From: Symbiodinium natans | Lineage: Eukaryota > Sar > Dinophyceae > Suessiales > Symbiodiniaceae | NCBI GenBank assembly: GCA_905221605.1 | Contig: CAJNDS010002479.1 | Location: 27,501 to 91,500 of the forward strand | Length of the DNA: 64,000 bases | Reading direction: 5' to 3' | In this document: piece after piece, positions 23,701-30,262 of the stretch | Layout of the letters: each line of letters starts with the position of its first letter | Position numbering within the stretch: position 1 is the stretch's first letter | Translations under genes and position numbers: made by a program | The notes under the pieces: model-generated | Database searches by the model: none | What the model saw: only the letters and a program-made list of their open reading frames with translations | What the model was told of the DNA's origin: nothing

Positions 23701-23942
23701 AAAGCGTAAGGGGTCAAATCGGGCGGTGCCGGGATGGCTGCCACCTGGGCCTGCAGTGCCGCGACGGCGGACGAGTTGGTCCCGATGGATGCGGTGTTGG
23801 CAGCGGTGTCTGTGAGGGGTGTGTAGGCCGTGAGGACCGTTGCGAGCTGCCCCGCAGAGATCCCTTGCATCTCGATGGTGGTGATGGGGGTCTGGCCATC
23901 GTTGAGGATGTTGCCGGTGATGGTCGACTCAAAAAGACTCAT
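20757..23942 (-). CDS. Fibre-like structural protein with repeated modules
   Basis: 1061 residues, Ala/Thr/Ser-rich, built from many short repeats of the type YTQAEVNALLA, YTSSETNGAI, DQSQTYTQAEV and SKSESDARY. These resemble shaft repeats of trimeric phage/adenovirus-style tail fibres. Residues about 615-755 hold two copies of a 75-residue module (RYNIVNGNAGGGG...SKSESD), nearly identical at DNA level (21694-21877 and 21919-22102, period 225 bp). The C-terminal third is beta-rich with repeated 'LxIxGGSxGxxxxG' motifs, plausibly a beta-helix ending in a receptor-binding tip. ATG at 23942 follows the capsid stop by 6 nt and is preceded by TAAAAC. No enzymatic motif was seen. The role as a host-attachment fibre is inferred from architecture and position next to the capsid gene. 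Confidence 0.72.
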   Translation of the reverse strand: MSLFESTITGNILNDGQTPITTIEMQGISAGQLATVLTAYTPLTDTAANTASIGTNSSAVAALQAQVAAIPAPPDLTPYALAADLAAAEGLIAGNASSITTLSASLITGLAGKANQSALDALQLDVNSKSTPASVDLKLANHPTNASMNSAITSADNAVLAQVAATYGLKSTQDQLALDVAARQTAADVDQKIATALLDRPTTTDLNSTVALRTTPADVSQLIATTILPFVQQTTLDAALAIRDGRLDAAEAALAALQAAGFQSAADVAATLATALAGYTDTAGLGSLLAVRDARLDGHDTEILALQGAGPYATAADLSASKTSLQSAIDALNAALAALTTGGSTNLANAQAWPGQTTWDLLVGTNTIRNWHFNAPLSVSLENDNFTLSLACDAYTQAEVNALLAPLASESWVLATLGSYYTSSETNGAITAALVPYSTTTQMDAAIAAAVGGIDLSAYVPWTGLQAPILNEIAIALASYYDSAQVDALITGAAVSNAPAWSGNTTWELLTGQALRNLHFAGPLVASLQNSGNTLQIECQAYDQSQTYTQAEVNAQISSAVDALNVSQYTTQADIDGSIASELTKYWDQGETSAEIASQISSSGLLTEAQGDARYNIVNGNAGGGGIVPMVLENFQPRMVRALLPQAPLGANLILGNSATVQLTCDAYSKSESDGRYFSNSDFTPLDSRYNIVNGNAGGGGIIPMVLENFQPRMVRALLPQAPLGANLILGNSATVQLTCDACSKSESDARYALAGAPPSDPLLVNDVRANGGDYLTLRGGSLGIEFEASSGAAVADLSASLFSLKTGVNMLTMGRIFADSSLGIATAGSFQADTVEPLLPTNQFLNLKAGTVSVRVTDQADQSLCTFATSEVHSVAPRLRVDTELYIDDAVGTAAGLVTNAISTRIQDTQLTITGGSAGTVVNGALDVQGTLTSGSVELSTELRAPTVRARPTDDYLTITGGTQGTYLNSVLYTASAIRADNGIVSSPAYLELIGGSTGVQAQGDLQVVSTVNGGDVTAEVLNLATAGNARLLAACNAGSGELSASSAGGVQLYAQDRTG
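21694..22102 (-). repeat. 225-bp tandem duplication inside fibre gene
   Basis: 21694-21877 and 21919-22102 are near-identical and offset by exactly 225 bp (75 codons), preserving frame. This is a recent in-frame expansion of a fibre module. Confidence 0.9.
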
Positions 23943-23948
23943 GTTTTA

Positions 23949-25165
23949 CTAGTCGAGGGAACTGACCCCGGAGCCCGAGAGCGTCACGAGCTGGTAGGAG
24001 AGCATGTGCACGAAGCACTGGTCCACGCGCTCCGCCTCCATGTTGCTGAAGCTGAAGCGACAGAGGTCGCCGGAGCGGGTCGAGATGCCCGAGAGCGGGT
24101 GCTTGGGCACTCGTTCCACCGGGAAGGCCGCGATGAACTGCGTGTTCCCGTAGAGGTTGTCCCGGATGCGCATGTTGCGAAGCTTGGAGTCATAGGTGCC
24201 CGCGAGGATCTCCAAAAAGTGGTGCCATTCGGCGATGCTCTCGTTCGCCGTGCGAGGGTACTGCAGCGCGCCCAGCTGCAGCTGGCCCTTGAGGTTCCGA
24301 TTCGCATTCGCTCCAGGGTACTCGAAATTGTCCACGTGGTCCTCCGTGGTCTTGTTGAACGTCACAAAGGCGCCGAGTAATTTCGTAAATGCCCGTGCTA
24401 TTGTAATATTGTAGCTGGTGGACCCTGCGGGGATGCTGGAGAGCTGCGTGTGCATCGTCGGGAAGCTGAAAACCAGGCTGCGGCCGCTGGTCATGATCCT
24501 CTGGAAGCTCTCGCGAAGGGCGGAGTCGAGGGTCACCTGGGAGGCGTAGAGCTTCACGTTCTCGATGGTGTACTCCTGGCTCCCGCTGACGTGCGGGCCC
24601 CGTCCGTGGGGTCGCAGAATGTTATTTGAAGGACGAGCCCGAGCTCGGGAGGGAGCATTTTGCCGCAGTTGAAGATCCCGATGAGGTGCGGGCTCATGAG
24701 CACGGTGCGGGAGCCCGAGGCCGGGATCTCCTCGGCGTGGCCACCGCCGTCCGCCAGGAAGCCCTGGATGTGCCGGTTCAGCCACCACTCCTCGTTCTTC
24801 AGGAGGCTGTAGAGGTACGAGCAGCGGTTGTAATAGGAGATGTCCTCGATGCGAGTGCCGTTCGCAAAGACCTCGATGCGGTCGATTAGACAGCTCGGGT
24901 CCGGCGAGGAGAGCTGCAGCGTCGCCGTGGTGGAGGTGTTGCGCACCGTGAAGCCGAGCTTGACGCTCTCGCCGTCCACGAAATCCATGCCAGACGTGAG
25001 CGGGATCCGGCACACGCGGCTCGTGGTCGGCGTGAAGACGCTCAGCGAGCTCGGATAGTACTGGACGTCCTTCCGGCTCTGCACGTAGTTTACGTTGCTC
25101 GACTGGAGCTTGTAGTCGAGACTCTGAACCAGCTCGTCGTTGACTGCAGCGGTCACCTGCTCCAT
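23949..25165 (-). pseudogene. Major capsid protein, PLV double-jelly-roll type, frameshifted
   Basis: Starting at ATG 25165 (a GTG nine codons upstream is also in frame), the first about 190 codons read a jelly-roll-like sequence (SLDYKLQSS, FVDGESVKLGF, DRIEVFANGTRIED, NRCSYLYSLL). Near 24595-24615, in a GGGGCCCG context, the homologous reading jumps frame and continues through EYTIENVKLYASQV, LKGQLQLGALQYPRTANES and AAFPVERVPKH to the stop at 23949. The total of about 405 residues is in the range expected of small PLV capsids. The length, the FANGTRI-type loop and the position beside penton, ATPase and fibre genes support major capsid identity. The upstream gene ends only about 24 nt before, and TAAACAG precedes the ATG. 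The frameshift is a real lesion or a sequencing error in a G/C run. Confidence 0.75.
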
Positions 25166-25188
25166 ACTGTTTACTTGTAGCGAAAGAT

Positions 25189-26487
25189 TCACGCGGCCTC
25201 CGGCTCGCTCGCGCTGCGAAGCGCCTCGAAGGAAGGGGGCGGTGCCGCGCGCGACTGGCGATGCATGCGAGGTCCGCGGGAGGAGTCGCTGCCTGAGGAT
25301 TGCGCCAAGGGAGCGGGGTTGAGGCCTGTGGGGAAACGCGTGGGCCTCGCGGGACGAGCCTGCACTCGGGGGGGCGGCTGGGCCCGCGGCTCCGATTCGT
25401 CCTCAGTGTCCATGCGGTAAAACTGCGTCCGCGGGCGTTGCTCCTGGAGCTGGAAGTGCTGCTCAGCCGCAAACTCCTGCATCCCATTCAAGGTCTGGAT
25501 GTCGGGCGCTGAGCTGGGCCGGGAAGCGTCCGTGTCCGTGCCTCCTCCTCCGCCCCAGCCCAAAAGGTGCTCCGCCGCCACCATGCCGCCGTGCAGCGCC
25601 CAGGCGGTTCCCACGAGTGCGGCCGCCCCGCCTGCCACAGCCAAGCCCCCCGCCGCTGCTCCCATGCCCGCAGCGGTGCCCAATGCTGCCTCGCCAAACA
25701 GCGCAAGCGCTCCTGGCCCCTCTGCAGCCGCTGCTGCTTCTGCAGCCCCGGCCGCCACCTCCGCCGTGGAAGCAAAACCTTCCGTGGCCTCGGCCTCTGC
25801 CACCTGCTCGCTCATGAACTGCTCGATGTCTCGGGCCGCCGCCCTCTCCACCTCCTGGGCTCGCTGTCCCGCCCGCTCCAGCAGCGGCTCCACTTCGCTG
25901 GGCCGGCCTATAATTTGCGGCGGAGCTACTTCGTCCGGCGGGGGTGCAAGGCCCTCGGGTGTGCGCGGGATGCGCAGGTTCCGGTCGATCCAATTGCGCC
26001 CCCTGCGCGCAGCGTTGTAGAGGTCCTGTCCGTGCCCCGCGATGGCAGATGCAGAGCCCGCCAGTCCCGCCGCAGCTCCCACCGCGGCTTCGGCCTGCTG
26101 CAGTCGGCTCAAGAAGCTCGGCGGTGCTGGGGGCTCCAGCCCGTCGTTTCTCAGAGCTTGGCCTGGGTCCACAGCCCCAAAATCAGACTCGCTGTCCAGG
26201 TCGAAGGGCCGTGGGCGCAAAAAATCCCGGCGGGGGAAGGGCACTCCATCGTAGCCCTCGTTGGCGTCCTCGTAGGCTGCTGCAGGGTCCACGGTCGTGT
26301 GGGGCAGCGGGGCAGGCTCGGGCTCGCTGCTCTGCGGATAGTCGTCGAGCCAGAAATGCGAGGAAGTCAGGATGCTGGCGCTGCGGTTCGGGAGATTGAT
26401 GGGCAAGGGCTCGCCCTCAGCTATGTAGCCCAAGACCTGCCCGTAGGAGGGTCTGACACGGAAGCCGTGCGCGCGTCGCTCCTCCAT
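25189..26487 (-). CDS. Probable virion-associated protein with Ala/Gly hydrophobic domain
   Basis: 432 residues, family not recognised. The N-terminus has a short conserved-looking block (RPSYGQVLGYI, about residues 12-22). The middle (about 125-205) is charged and helical. Residues about 240-315 form a long Ala/Gly-rich hydrophobic stretch (GALALFGEAALGTAAGMGAA and on) that could be one or two membrane-active helices, as in capsid-internal proteins that act at entry or membranes. The C-terminal 110 residues are Pro/Arg-rich and probably disordered. Its place between the capsid and other virion genes suggests a minor structural protein. ATG 26487 is preceded by TAAAG, two nucleotides after the upstream stop. 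Confidence 0.55.
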   Translation of the reverse strand: MEERRAHGFRVRPSYGQVLGYIAEGEPLPINLPNRSASILTSSHFWLDDYPQSSEPEPAPLPHTTVDPAAAYEDANEGYDGVPFPRRDFLRPRPFDLDSESDFGAVDPGQALRNDGLEPPAPPSFLSRLQQAEAAVGAAAGLAGSASAIAGHGQDLYNAARRGRNWIDRNLRIPRTPEGLAPPPDEVAPPQIIGRPSEVEPLLERAGQRAQEVERAAARDIEQFMSEQVAEAEATEGFASTAEVAAGAAEAAAAAEGPGALALFGEAALGTAAGMGAAAGGLAVAGGAAALVGTAWALHGGMVAAEHLLGWGGGGGTDTDASRPSSAPDIQTLNGMQEFAAEQHFQLQEQRPRTQFYRMDTEDESEPRAQPPPRVQARPARPTRFPTGLNPAPLAQSSGSDSSRGPRMHRQSRAAPPPSFEALRSASEPEAA

Positions 26488-26489
26488 CT

Positions 26490-26822
26490 TTACATCAAGC
26501 CACCGTAAACCCCAGAGTCGCTAGTGTTCCGCCCGGCAGCGACATCGCGAGCCACGCGACGCACGCCCGCCCGCTCGGCGGGGGCCCACCTCAACTGGGG
26601 GATCCTCCTGTTAACGGCGTCGACAGCACGCCCGACTTCATCCGCATAGGCCTCGCCCTCCTGGCGCTGCCGCCGGTTGGCCAGCCACTCGTTGAAGGCC
26701 CGAGCATCGATCAATTGTTGCTGCCGCTTGTAGAGCAGCGGCGTCAAGTTGTAGCTGGGATACTGCTTGTGAAACGCACGCAACATCGCGGCTTCGTTGC
26801 GCTTCTCAGGGAAGGGCATCAT
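26490..26822 (-). CDS. Small conserved-context PLV protein, unknown function
   Basis: 110 residues, basic, mostly helical, with the motif YPSYNLTPLLYKRQQQLID and an Arg-rich C-terminus. Not recognised. It lies between the AT-hook gene and the hydrophobic-domain gene with gaps of 2 nt on each side, so it shares their transcription unit or expression class. Both this gene and the next begin in the same TAAAGATG context. Two consecutive ATGs (26822, 26819) are possible starts. A small DNA-binding or internal virion protein is a guess from charge and context. Confidence 0.55.
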   Translation of the reverse strand: MMPFPEKRNEAAMLRAFHKQYPSYNLTPLLYKRQQQLIDARAFNEWLANRRQRQEGEAYADEVGRAVDAVNRRIPQLRWAPAERAGVRRVARDVAAGRNTSDSGVYGGLM

Positions 26823-26824
26823 CT

Positions 26825-27244
26825 TTAGATATCCATGCTGTTTGCGAGAAGGAGTTCGTGGAAGCGGTCGGCTCGGGAGAGCTGACGGGCCAGGCGAGCC
26901 TGCGAGGGCGTCATAAGCATAGGTTCCTGGAGCTCTAACGGGGACTCCCGCTCTTGATGGGGCTCTTGTTGGGGCGCCGGTGCCGGCGGCTCAGTCGAAG
27001 GTCGCTCAGGCGCAGGTTTCGGAAGCTCCGCCACGGCCACAGTCGGGGGCGGCTTTGGTTTGTTCTTCGAACCTGGCGGTCGCCCTCGCCGTTTGGGTTG
27101 GGGCGCTTCCTGAGGAGCCTCGGTCGGCGGCTCGGCCACCGCGGCAGGCTCGGCAGGCTCGGGAGGCTCGGCCACCACCGGCTGCGCGGGAGGCTCGGCC
27201 ACGGCGGGCTCGGTGGCCACAGAAGCGGGTTCATCCTCAGCCAT
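26825..27244 (-). CDS. AT-hook, proline-rich DNA-binding protein
   Basis: 139 residues from ATG 27244 (a TTG four codons upstream is in frame but unlikely). The first half is Pro/Ala/Glu repeats (EPPAQPVVAEPPEPAEPA). At about residues 52-62 comes KRRGRPPGSKNK, a textbook AT-hook (RGRP core) that binds the minor groove of AT-rich DNA. The C-terminus (LMTPSQARLARQLSRADRFH) is helical. In a capsid gene cluster it may condense DNA like a core protein or regulate transcription; the sequence alone does not decide. The leader contains TAAAAAAAATAA, the most AT-rich stretch in this GC-rich block. Confidence 0.65.
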   Translation of the reverse strand: MAEDEPASVATEPAVAEPPAQPVVAEPPEPAEPAAVAEPPTEAPQEAPQPKRRGRPPGSKNKPKPPPTVAVAELPKPAPERPSTEPPAPAPQQEPHQERESPLELQEPMLMTPSQARLARQLSRADRFHELLLANSMDI

Positions 27245-27265
27245 TTTCTTTCCCAATTATTTTTT

Positions 27266-28240
27266 TTACCGTTCGGTGTCGAGGAAAACCACAAAGGAAA
27301 TGCTGGTGCCTCGAGTGTTCACGATGTTGCCCTGGTAGTCGGTGAGCTTGAAGCGCAGGTGACGCAGGGTTATGGGCCCGTGCAGCTGAACCCAGTGCCC
27401 CTCTGACGTCTCGGTCTCCATGACGTGGCCCACGCCTTTCGAAACGACTATTTTGCAGAGGATGTCGTGCCCCAACGGGCCCACGGTCGTCTCCCCGTTG
27501 GCCAGTGTTGGGCACCTGAGGTACAGTTCTGAGAACGGATTCATCGTCACAAAGACGAAGCGCTGCACAGAGCCTGTGAGGTAGCTGGGGCCGAGGAGGT
27601 GGTTGATGGACAGGGGCTTGCTGGGCGAGGCGCCCGGCGGGTAGGGGGCCGTGCCTGGGAAGCGCTGCCGGAGCTCGGCATCGTTGAGGATGAGGCGCAC
27701 GCCATCCCAGGTGACGTCCAATTCGTTCGTTCCCGCGGTGTAGCTGGCGGAAGCGAAGTTGCTGCTGATCCACGCAGCCAATCGCGGCCCCGTGTACGCG
27801 CCCACCGGGAGCTCCGCGTAGTGCAGGGTGCCGGCCACCGTGTCCTCCCAGTACAAGAACGTCCCGCGGTCCGTGCTCAGGAAGGCGTCAGCAACGCGGA
27901 CCTTGTACACCGCAAGTTTGGCGCCGGATTGAATGTGCACACTCTCACCGATGTCGAAGGAGAAGCTGCTGTCCGTGCCCTCCGCGCGGAGGCGCGAGTC
28001 CACGTAGATACTCGTCATGCCCTTTTTAGAACGGCGCCTGAAAAACCGAGTGGGCCGCGCCGAGAACTCGCTGGCGTTGGACCCGTCGGAGGTTTGTCGG
28101 GGCCTCTCTGGCGGCGGCCAGTGGCTGGGATCGTAGATGCCTTGCGTGCTGGTGCAGCACCTTATGTTGCTGCACTCACTTTCGCACATCGGGCCTCCCC
28201 CCAACAACTTGGCCGCCATCTGGCTCAGGAGCGTCCCCAT
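27266..28240 (-). CDS. Minor capsid (penton-type) protein of PLV
   Basis: 324 residues. Residues about 75-324 have the layout of PLV/Polinton penton proteins, a single jelly roll: an opening IYVDSRLR...SSFSFDIGE (strand B), LAVYKVRVADAFLST, the loop TFLYWED, YAELPVGAYTG, and a closing strand ISFVVFLDTER at the C-terminus. It would form the pentameric vertices of the capsid with the major capsid protein. The N-terminal 75 residues are odd: MGTLLSQM could accept myristate after Met removal, followed by a Cys cluster (CESECSNIRCC) and a basic segment (RFFRRRSKKG). ATG 28240 directly abuts the ATPase stop in the sequence TAAATG. Confidence 0.8.
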   Translation of the reverse strand: MGTLLSQMAAKLLGGGPMCESECSNIRCCTSTQGIYDPSHWPPPERPRQTSDGSNASEFSARPTRFFRRRSKKGMTSIYVDSRLRAEGTDSSFSFDIGESVHIQSGAKLAVYKVRVADAFLSTDRGTFLYWEDTVAGTLHYAELPVGAYTGPRLAAWISSNFASASYTAGTNELDVTWDGVRLILNDAELRQRFPGTAPYPPGASPSKPLSINHLLGPSYLTGSVQRFVFVTMNPFSELYLRCPTLANGETTVGPLGHDILCKIVVSKGVGHVMETETSEGHWVQLHGPITLRHLRFKLTDYQGNIVNTRGTSISFVVFLDTER

Positions 28241-28972
28241 TTAGCAAGAACTTCCGGTCGAAGCGCACCCAAAACATGTCTTCCTTGGGGAAACGAACCA
28301 AAAGCTGTAGGGCTCCCTGGTGGCCTCCTCGTACATGGCGTACAGGGTTTCTTTCGGGAGCATGGCGCTCAGCTCCTCCACCAAGGCATCCAGCTCCAGT
28401 TGGTTTCGCAGCCGGAAGACGCAATAAAACATAACGTTCACTCGCACAGCCGAGCTCATCAGTCGCAGCTTTTGGGTAGACACCCACGTGTTGATGCAGA
28501 AGTGACGCCCTCTGATGAAGAGGGTGTCCAGGACGCCGTCGCCCGTCTTGCGGTGCACCGCCGGATTGTCGGCGTGATCATCGAGGACCACCAAAACCGA
28601 GTAGAGCTTTTTCAGGCCCAGCTCCTTGCTCTTCTGGGTGATGCGCTTCTGGTCCGAGATTATCTTGCGAAGCGCCCCCTCGTCCCAGTCCTCCCACCAG
28701 CACTGCTCCCGGTCGGTGTTGACCCCCAGCTTGTCTCGGATGTAATCCTTGACAGGCTGCCAGGCAGAATCGACTTCCACCGAGGGCGAGAAGATATAGA
28801 TGCGCTCGAAGCAGCCCCGGTATTGCTCCAAAATCATGCTCACAAGGAGTACCGTCTTTCCGCTTGCAGATGGAGCACACAAAATACCGTTGGCGGGGGG
28901 CTTGCAAACCACGGGGTCAGGCGGCTGCTTGACGGAGTACTCAGGCGTCTTGAAGAGACGCACCTTGCCCAT
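28241..28972 (-). CDS. A32-like FtsK/HerA DNA-packaging ATPase
   Basis: 243 residues, the usual size for PLV/virophage packaging ATPases. Walker A is APSASGKT (residues 33-40), Walker B is LVVLDDHAD (D131-D132, followed by His), and a sensor-like STQKLRLM region lies near residue 165. It powers genome translocation into the preformed capsid. The ATG at 28972 lies inside the end of the methyltransferase gene (32-nt same-strand overlap) and is embedded in TTAAATG; its stop touches the penton ATG. This hallmark gene with penton and capsid defines the morphogenesis module. Confidence 0.88.
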   Translation of the reverse strand: MGKVRLFKTPEYSVKQPPDPVVCKPPANGILCAPSASGKTVLLVSMILEQYRGCFERIYIFSPSVEVDSAWQPVKDYIRDKLGVNTDREQCWWEDWDEGALRKIISDQKRITQKSKELGLKKLYSVLVVLDDHADNPAVHRKTGDGVLDTLFIRGRHFCINTWVSTQKLRLMSSAVRVNVMFYCVFRLRNQLELDALVEELSAMLPKETLYAMYEEATREPYSFWFVSPRKTCFGCASTGSSC

Positions 28973-29588
28973 TTAACCCAAGTGTTGCGCTCGCGGCGAT
29001 CTCGTCGCACAGCGCAGGCGGGATGGAGTAGAGCTGGTCCCGCGAGTTGCTCCCCTCTCGTCCTTTGGTCGGTCCTCGCTGCGCGGCCTCTGGGTGGCGA
29101 GTTCCTTGGAAGACCTCGCAGCGGTCGCCCTTGCGACAGGGGCCTTGGGAGGGGGTCCAGGGCAGGTTGTGCCAGATGGCCGTGGGCTTCTTGTAGCGGA
29201 AGCCGTACTTGCAGTACGTTACCTTGTCCCAGTGGAGGCCCTGCATGTAGGGGCGGGTTTTGAGGCGCCCGGTGCTCGGGTTTTCGATGGCCCACCACCG
29301 AGGCTTGAGGTAGTCTATGACCTCCAGGGTCTTGAGCACCAGGGCATCTCCGAGCGGCAGGTTGCGGGGGCGCTTCTTGAGTGCGATGCTGAACTCGGTG
29401 CAGCAGGGCGAGGCCCACACTGCGTCGAAGTGCCCGGGCTCGAAGGCCTTGTAGTCCCATTGCAGGATGTCGGAGCAGATGGTTGGGCTGGCTTTTGGGT
29501 TGCTGTCAAGACTCGTTACCTCCCAGCCACGGGCCTCGAAGGCACGTCCGACCGACCCCGTGCCGCTGAAGAGTTCCAGGAGTCTCAT
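28941..29588 (-). CDS. C5-cytosine DNA methyltransferase (small, phage/virus type)
   Basis: 215 residues. Motif I is LELFSGTGSVGRAF (SAM binding, residues 4-17), motif IV is ASPCCTEFS with catalytic Cys62 in PC, and motif VI is AIENP (Glu102). C-terminal IPPALCDEIA resembles the closing motif that completes the SAM pocket. It is shorter than bacterial Dcm-type enzymes, so the target-recognition region is minimal, as in compact viral enzymes. It could protect viral DNA, mark it like host DNA, or silence it; the sequence does not say which. It heads the minus-strand cluster from ATG 29588, lacks the TAAA element of the capsid genes, and diverges from the plus-strand gene at 29705. Confidence 0.88.
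   Translation of the reverse strand: MRLLELFSGTGSVGRAFEARGWEVTSLDSNPKASPTICSDILQWDYKAFEPGHFDAVWASPCCTEFSIALKKRPRNLPLGDALVLKTLEVIDYLKPRWWAIENPSTGRLKTRPYMQGLHWDKVTYCKYGFRYKKPTAIWHNLPWTPSQGPCRKGDRCEVFQGTRHPEAAQRGPTKGREGSNSRDQLYSIPPALCDEIAASATLGLNGQGASLQDA
28970..28978 (-). promoter_or_regulatory. TAAATG late-promoter-like start context (ATPase)
   Basis: The start codon is embedded in TTAAATG, in DNA that is about two-thirds GC. It is identical in form to the penton context at 28238-28244 (CTAAATG), and related TAAA(N)ATG contexts precede the other capsid-module genes. It resembles the TAAAT element of poxvirus late promoters; equivalence is inference. Confidence 0.4.
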
Positions 29589-29704
29589 TTGTTGAAGGAA
29601 AAGAAAAGGCCCACAGGACCAGCAAGCACGCCAGGGCCACCACGCACTCCGCGGTGGAGACGGTGGCCGGCATTTTTTTTCTTGTCGTGAAAAAAGAAGG
29701 AGCG
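29589..29704. promoter_or_regulatory. Divergent intergenic region, probable bidirectional promoter
   Basis: This 116-bp gap is the only divergent spacing in the element, between the methyltransferase (minus) and the OB-fold-like gene (plus). It holds A/T-rich tracts (ttgaaggaaaagaaaa and atttttttt...gaaaaaaga) in otherwise GC-rich DNA. Promoter function is inferred from position. Confidence 0.45.
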
Positions 29705-30262
29705 ATGGAGCCCAAAACGGTACTCAAGCTCGGTGAGCTTACGACCAACCAGCGTGGCGGCAAGTTCTTCCCGGTGTGCGCGGAGGCCTGGCGGTCCCAC
29801 GAGTGGCTGCGCATCTTGTGGCACCCCAGCCCCTACGGCAGCGAGACGGAAGCCCGGCGACTCCCCCTGTGTCTCGAGCAGAACGAGGCTGTCAAGGCAG
29901 ACCTGCAGGCGATCGAGAAGGACATCAAGGGCCAGCTGACCCAGCGATGCCTCCACGACTCGAAAATCTTCGGCCGCTACCTCACCGCGTCGGACGTGGA
30001 GGGTCGCTTCGTGTCCTGCCTCAAGACCTCCTCCCGCGGGAACAGCTTCATCAAGCTCAAGGTCGATTTGTCCCGAGTCCACTTCTGGGACGCTGACCAG
30101 CAGCCGCTGGAGGACCCTGGTGACCTGGCCGGTCGGGAATGCAAGGTGCGCGCAGATTTGCGCCAGGTATGGCTCATGTCGGGCCAGTGCGGGCTTCTGA
30201 TGGAAGTGACGGACCTGCAGCTGAGAGAGGCCGAAGCCCCGGCCTTTCAGTGTCCGTTCTAG
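29705..30262 (+). CDS. Possible OB-fold/ssDNA-binding-like protein
   Basis: 185 residues from ATG 29705 (a GTG further upstream at 29654 is in frame but lies in the intergenic AT tract). Not recognised by name. The C-terminal about 75 residues alternate short beta strands in a pattern seen in single-strand binding OB folds: IKLKVDLSRVHFWD, then a LAGRECKVRADLRQVWL turn, then CGLLMEVTDLQLRE. It is the only plus-strand gene of the element and faces the replication protein, whose stop codon shares the palindrome CTAG with its own. A replication accessory role is inferred from context; confidence in the fold is modest. Confidence 0.45.
   Translation: MEPKTVLKLGELTTNQRGGKFFPVCAEAWRSHEWLRILWHPSPYGSETEARRLPLCLEQNEAVKADLQAIEKDIKGQLTQRCLHDSKIFGRYLTASDVEGRFVSCLKTSSRGNSFIKLKVDLSRVHFWDADQQPLEDPGDLAGRECKVRADLRQVWLMSGQCGLLMEVTDLQLREAEAPAFQCPF

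Noticed and set aside
27599-29263. 554-codon plus-strand ORF opposite penton, ATPase and methyltransferase genes
   Set aside because: Crosses three well-supported genes and has no domain of its own.
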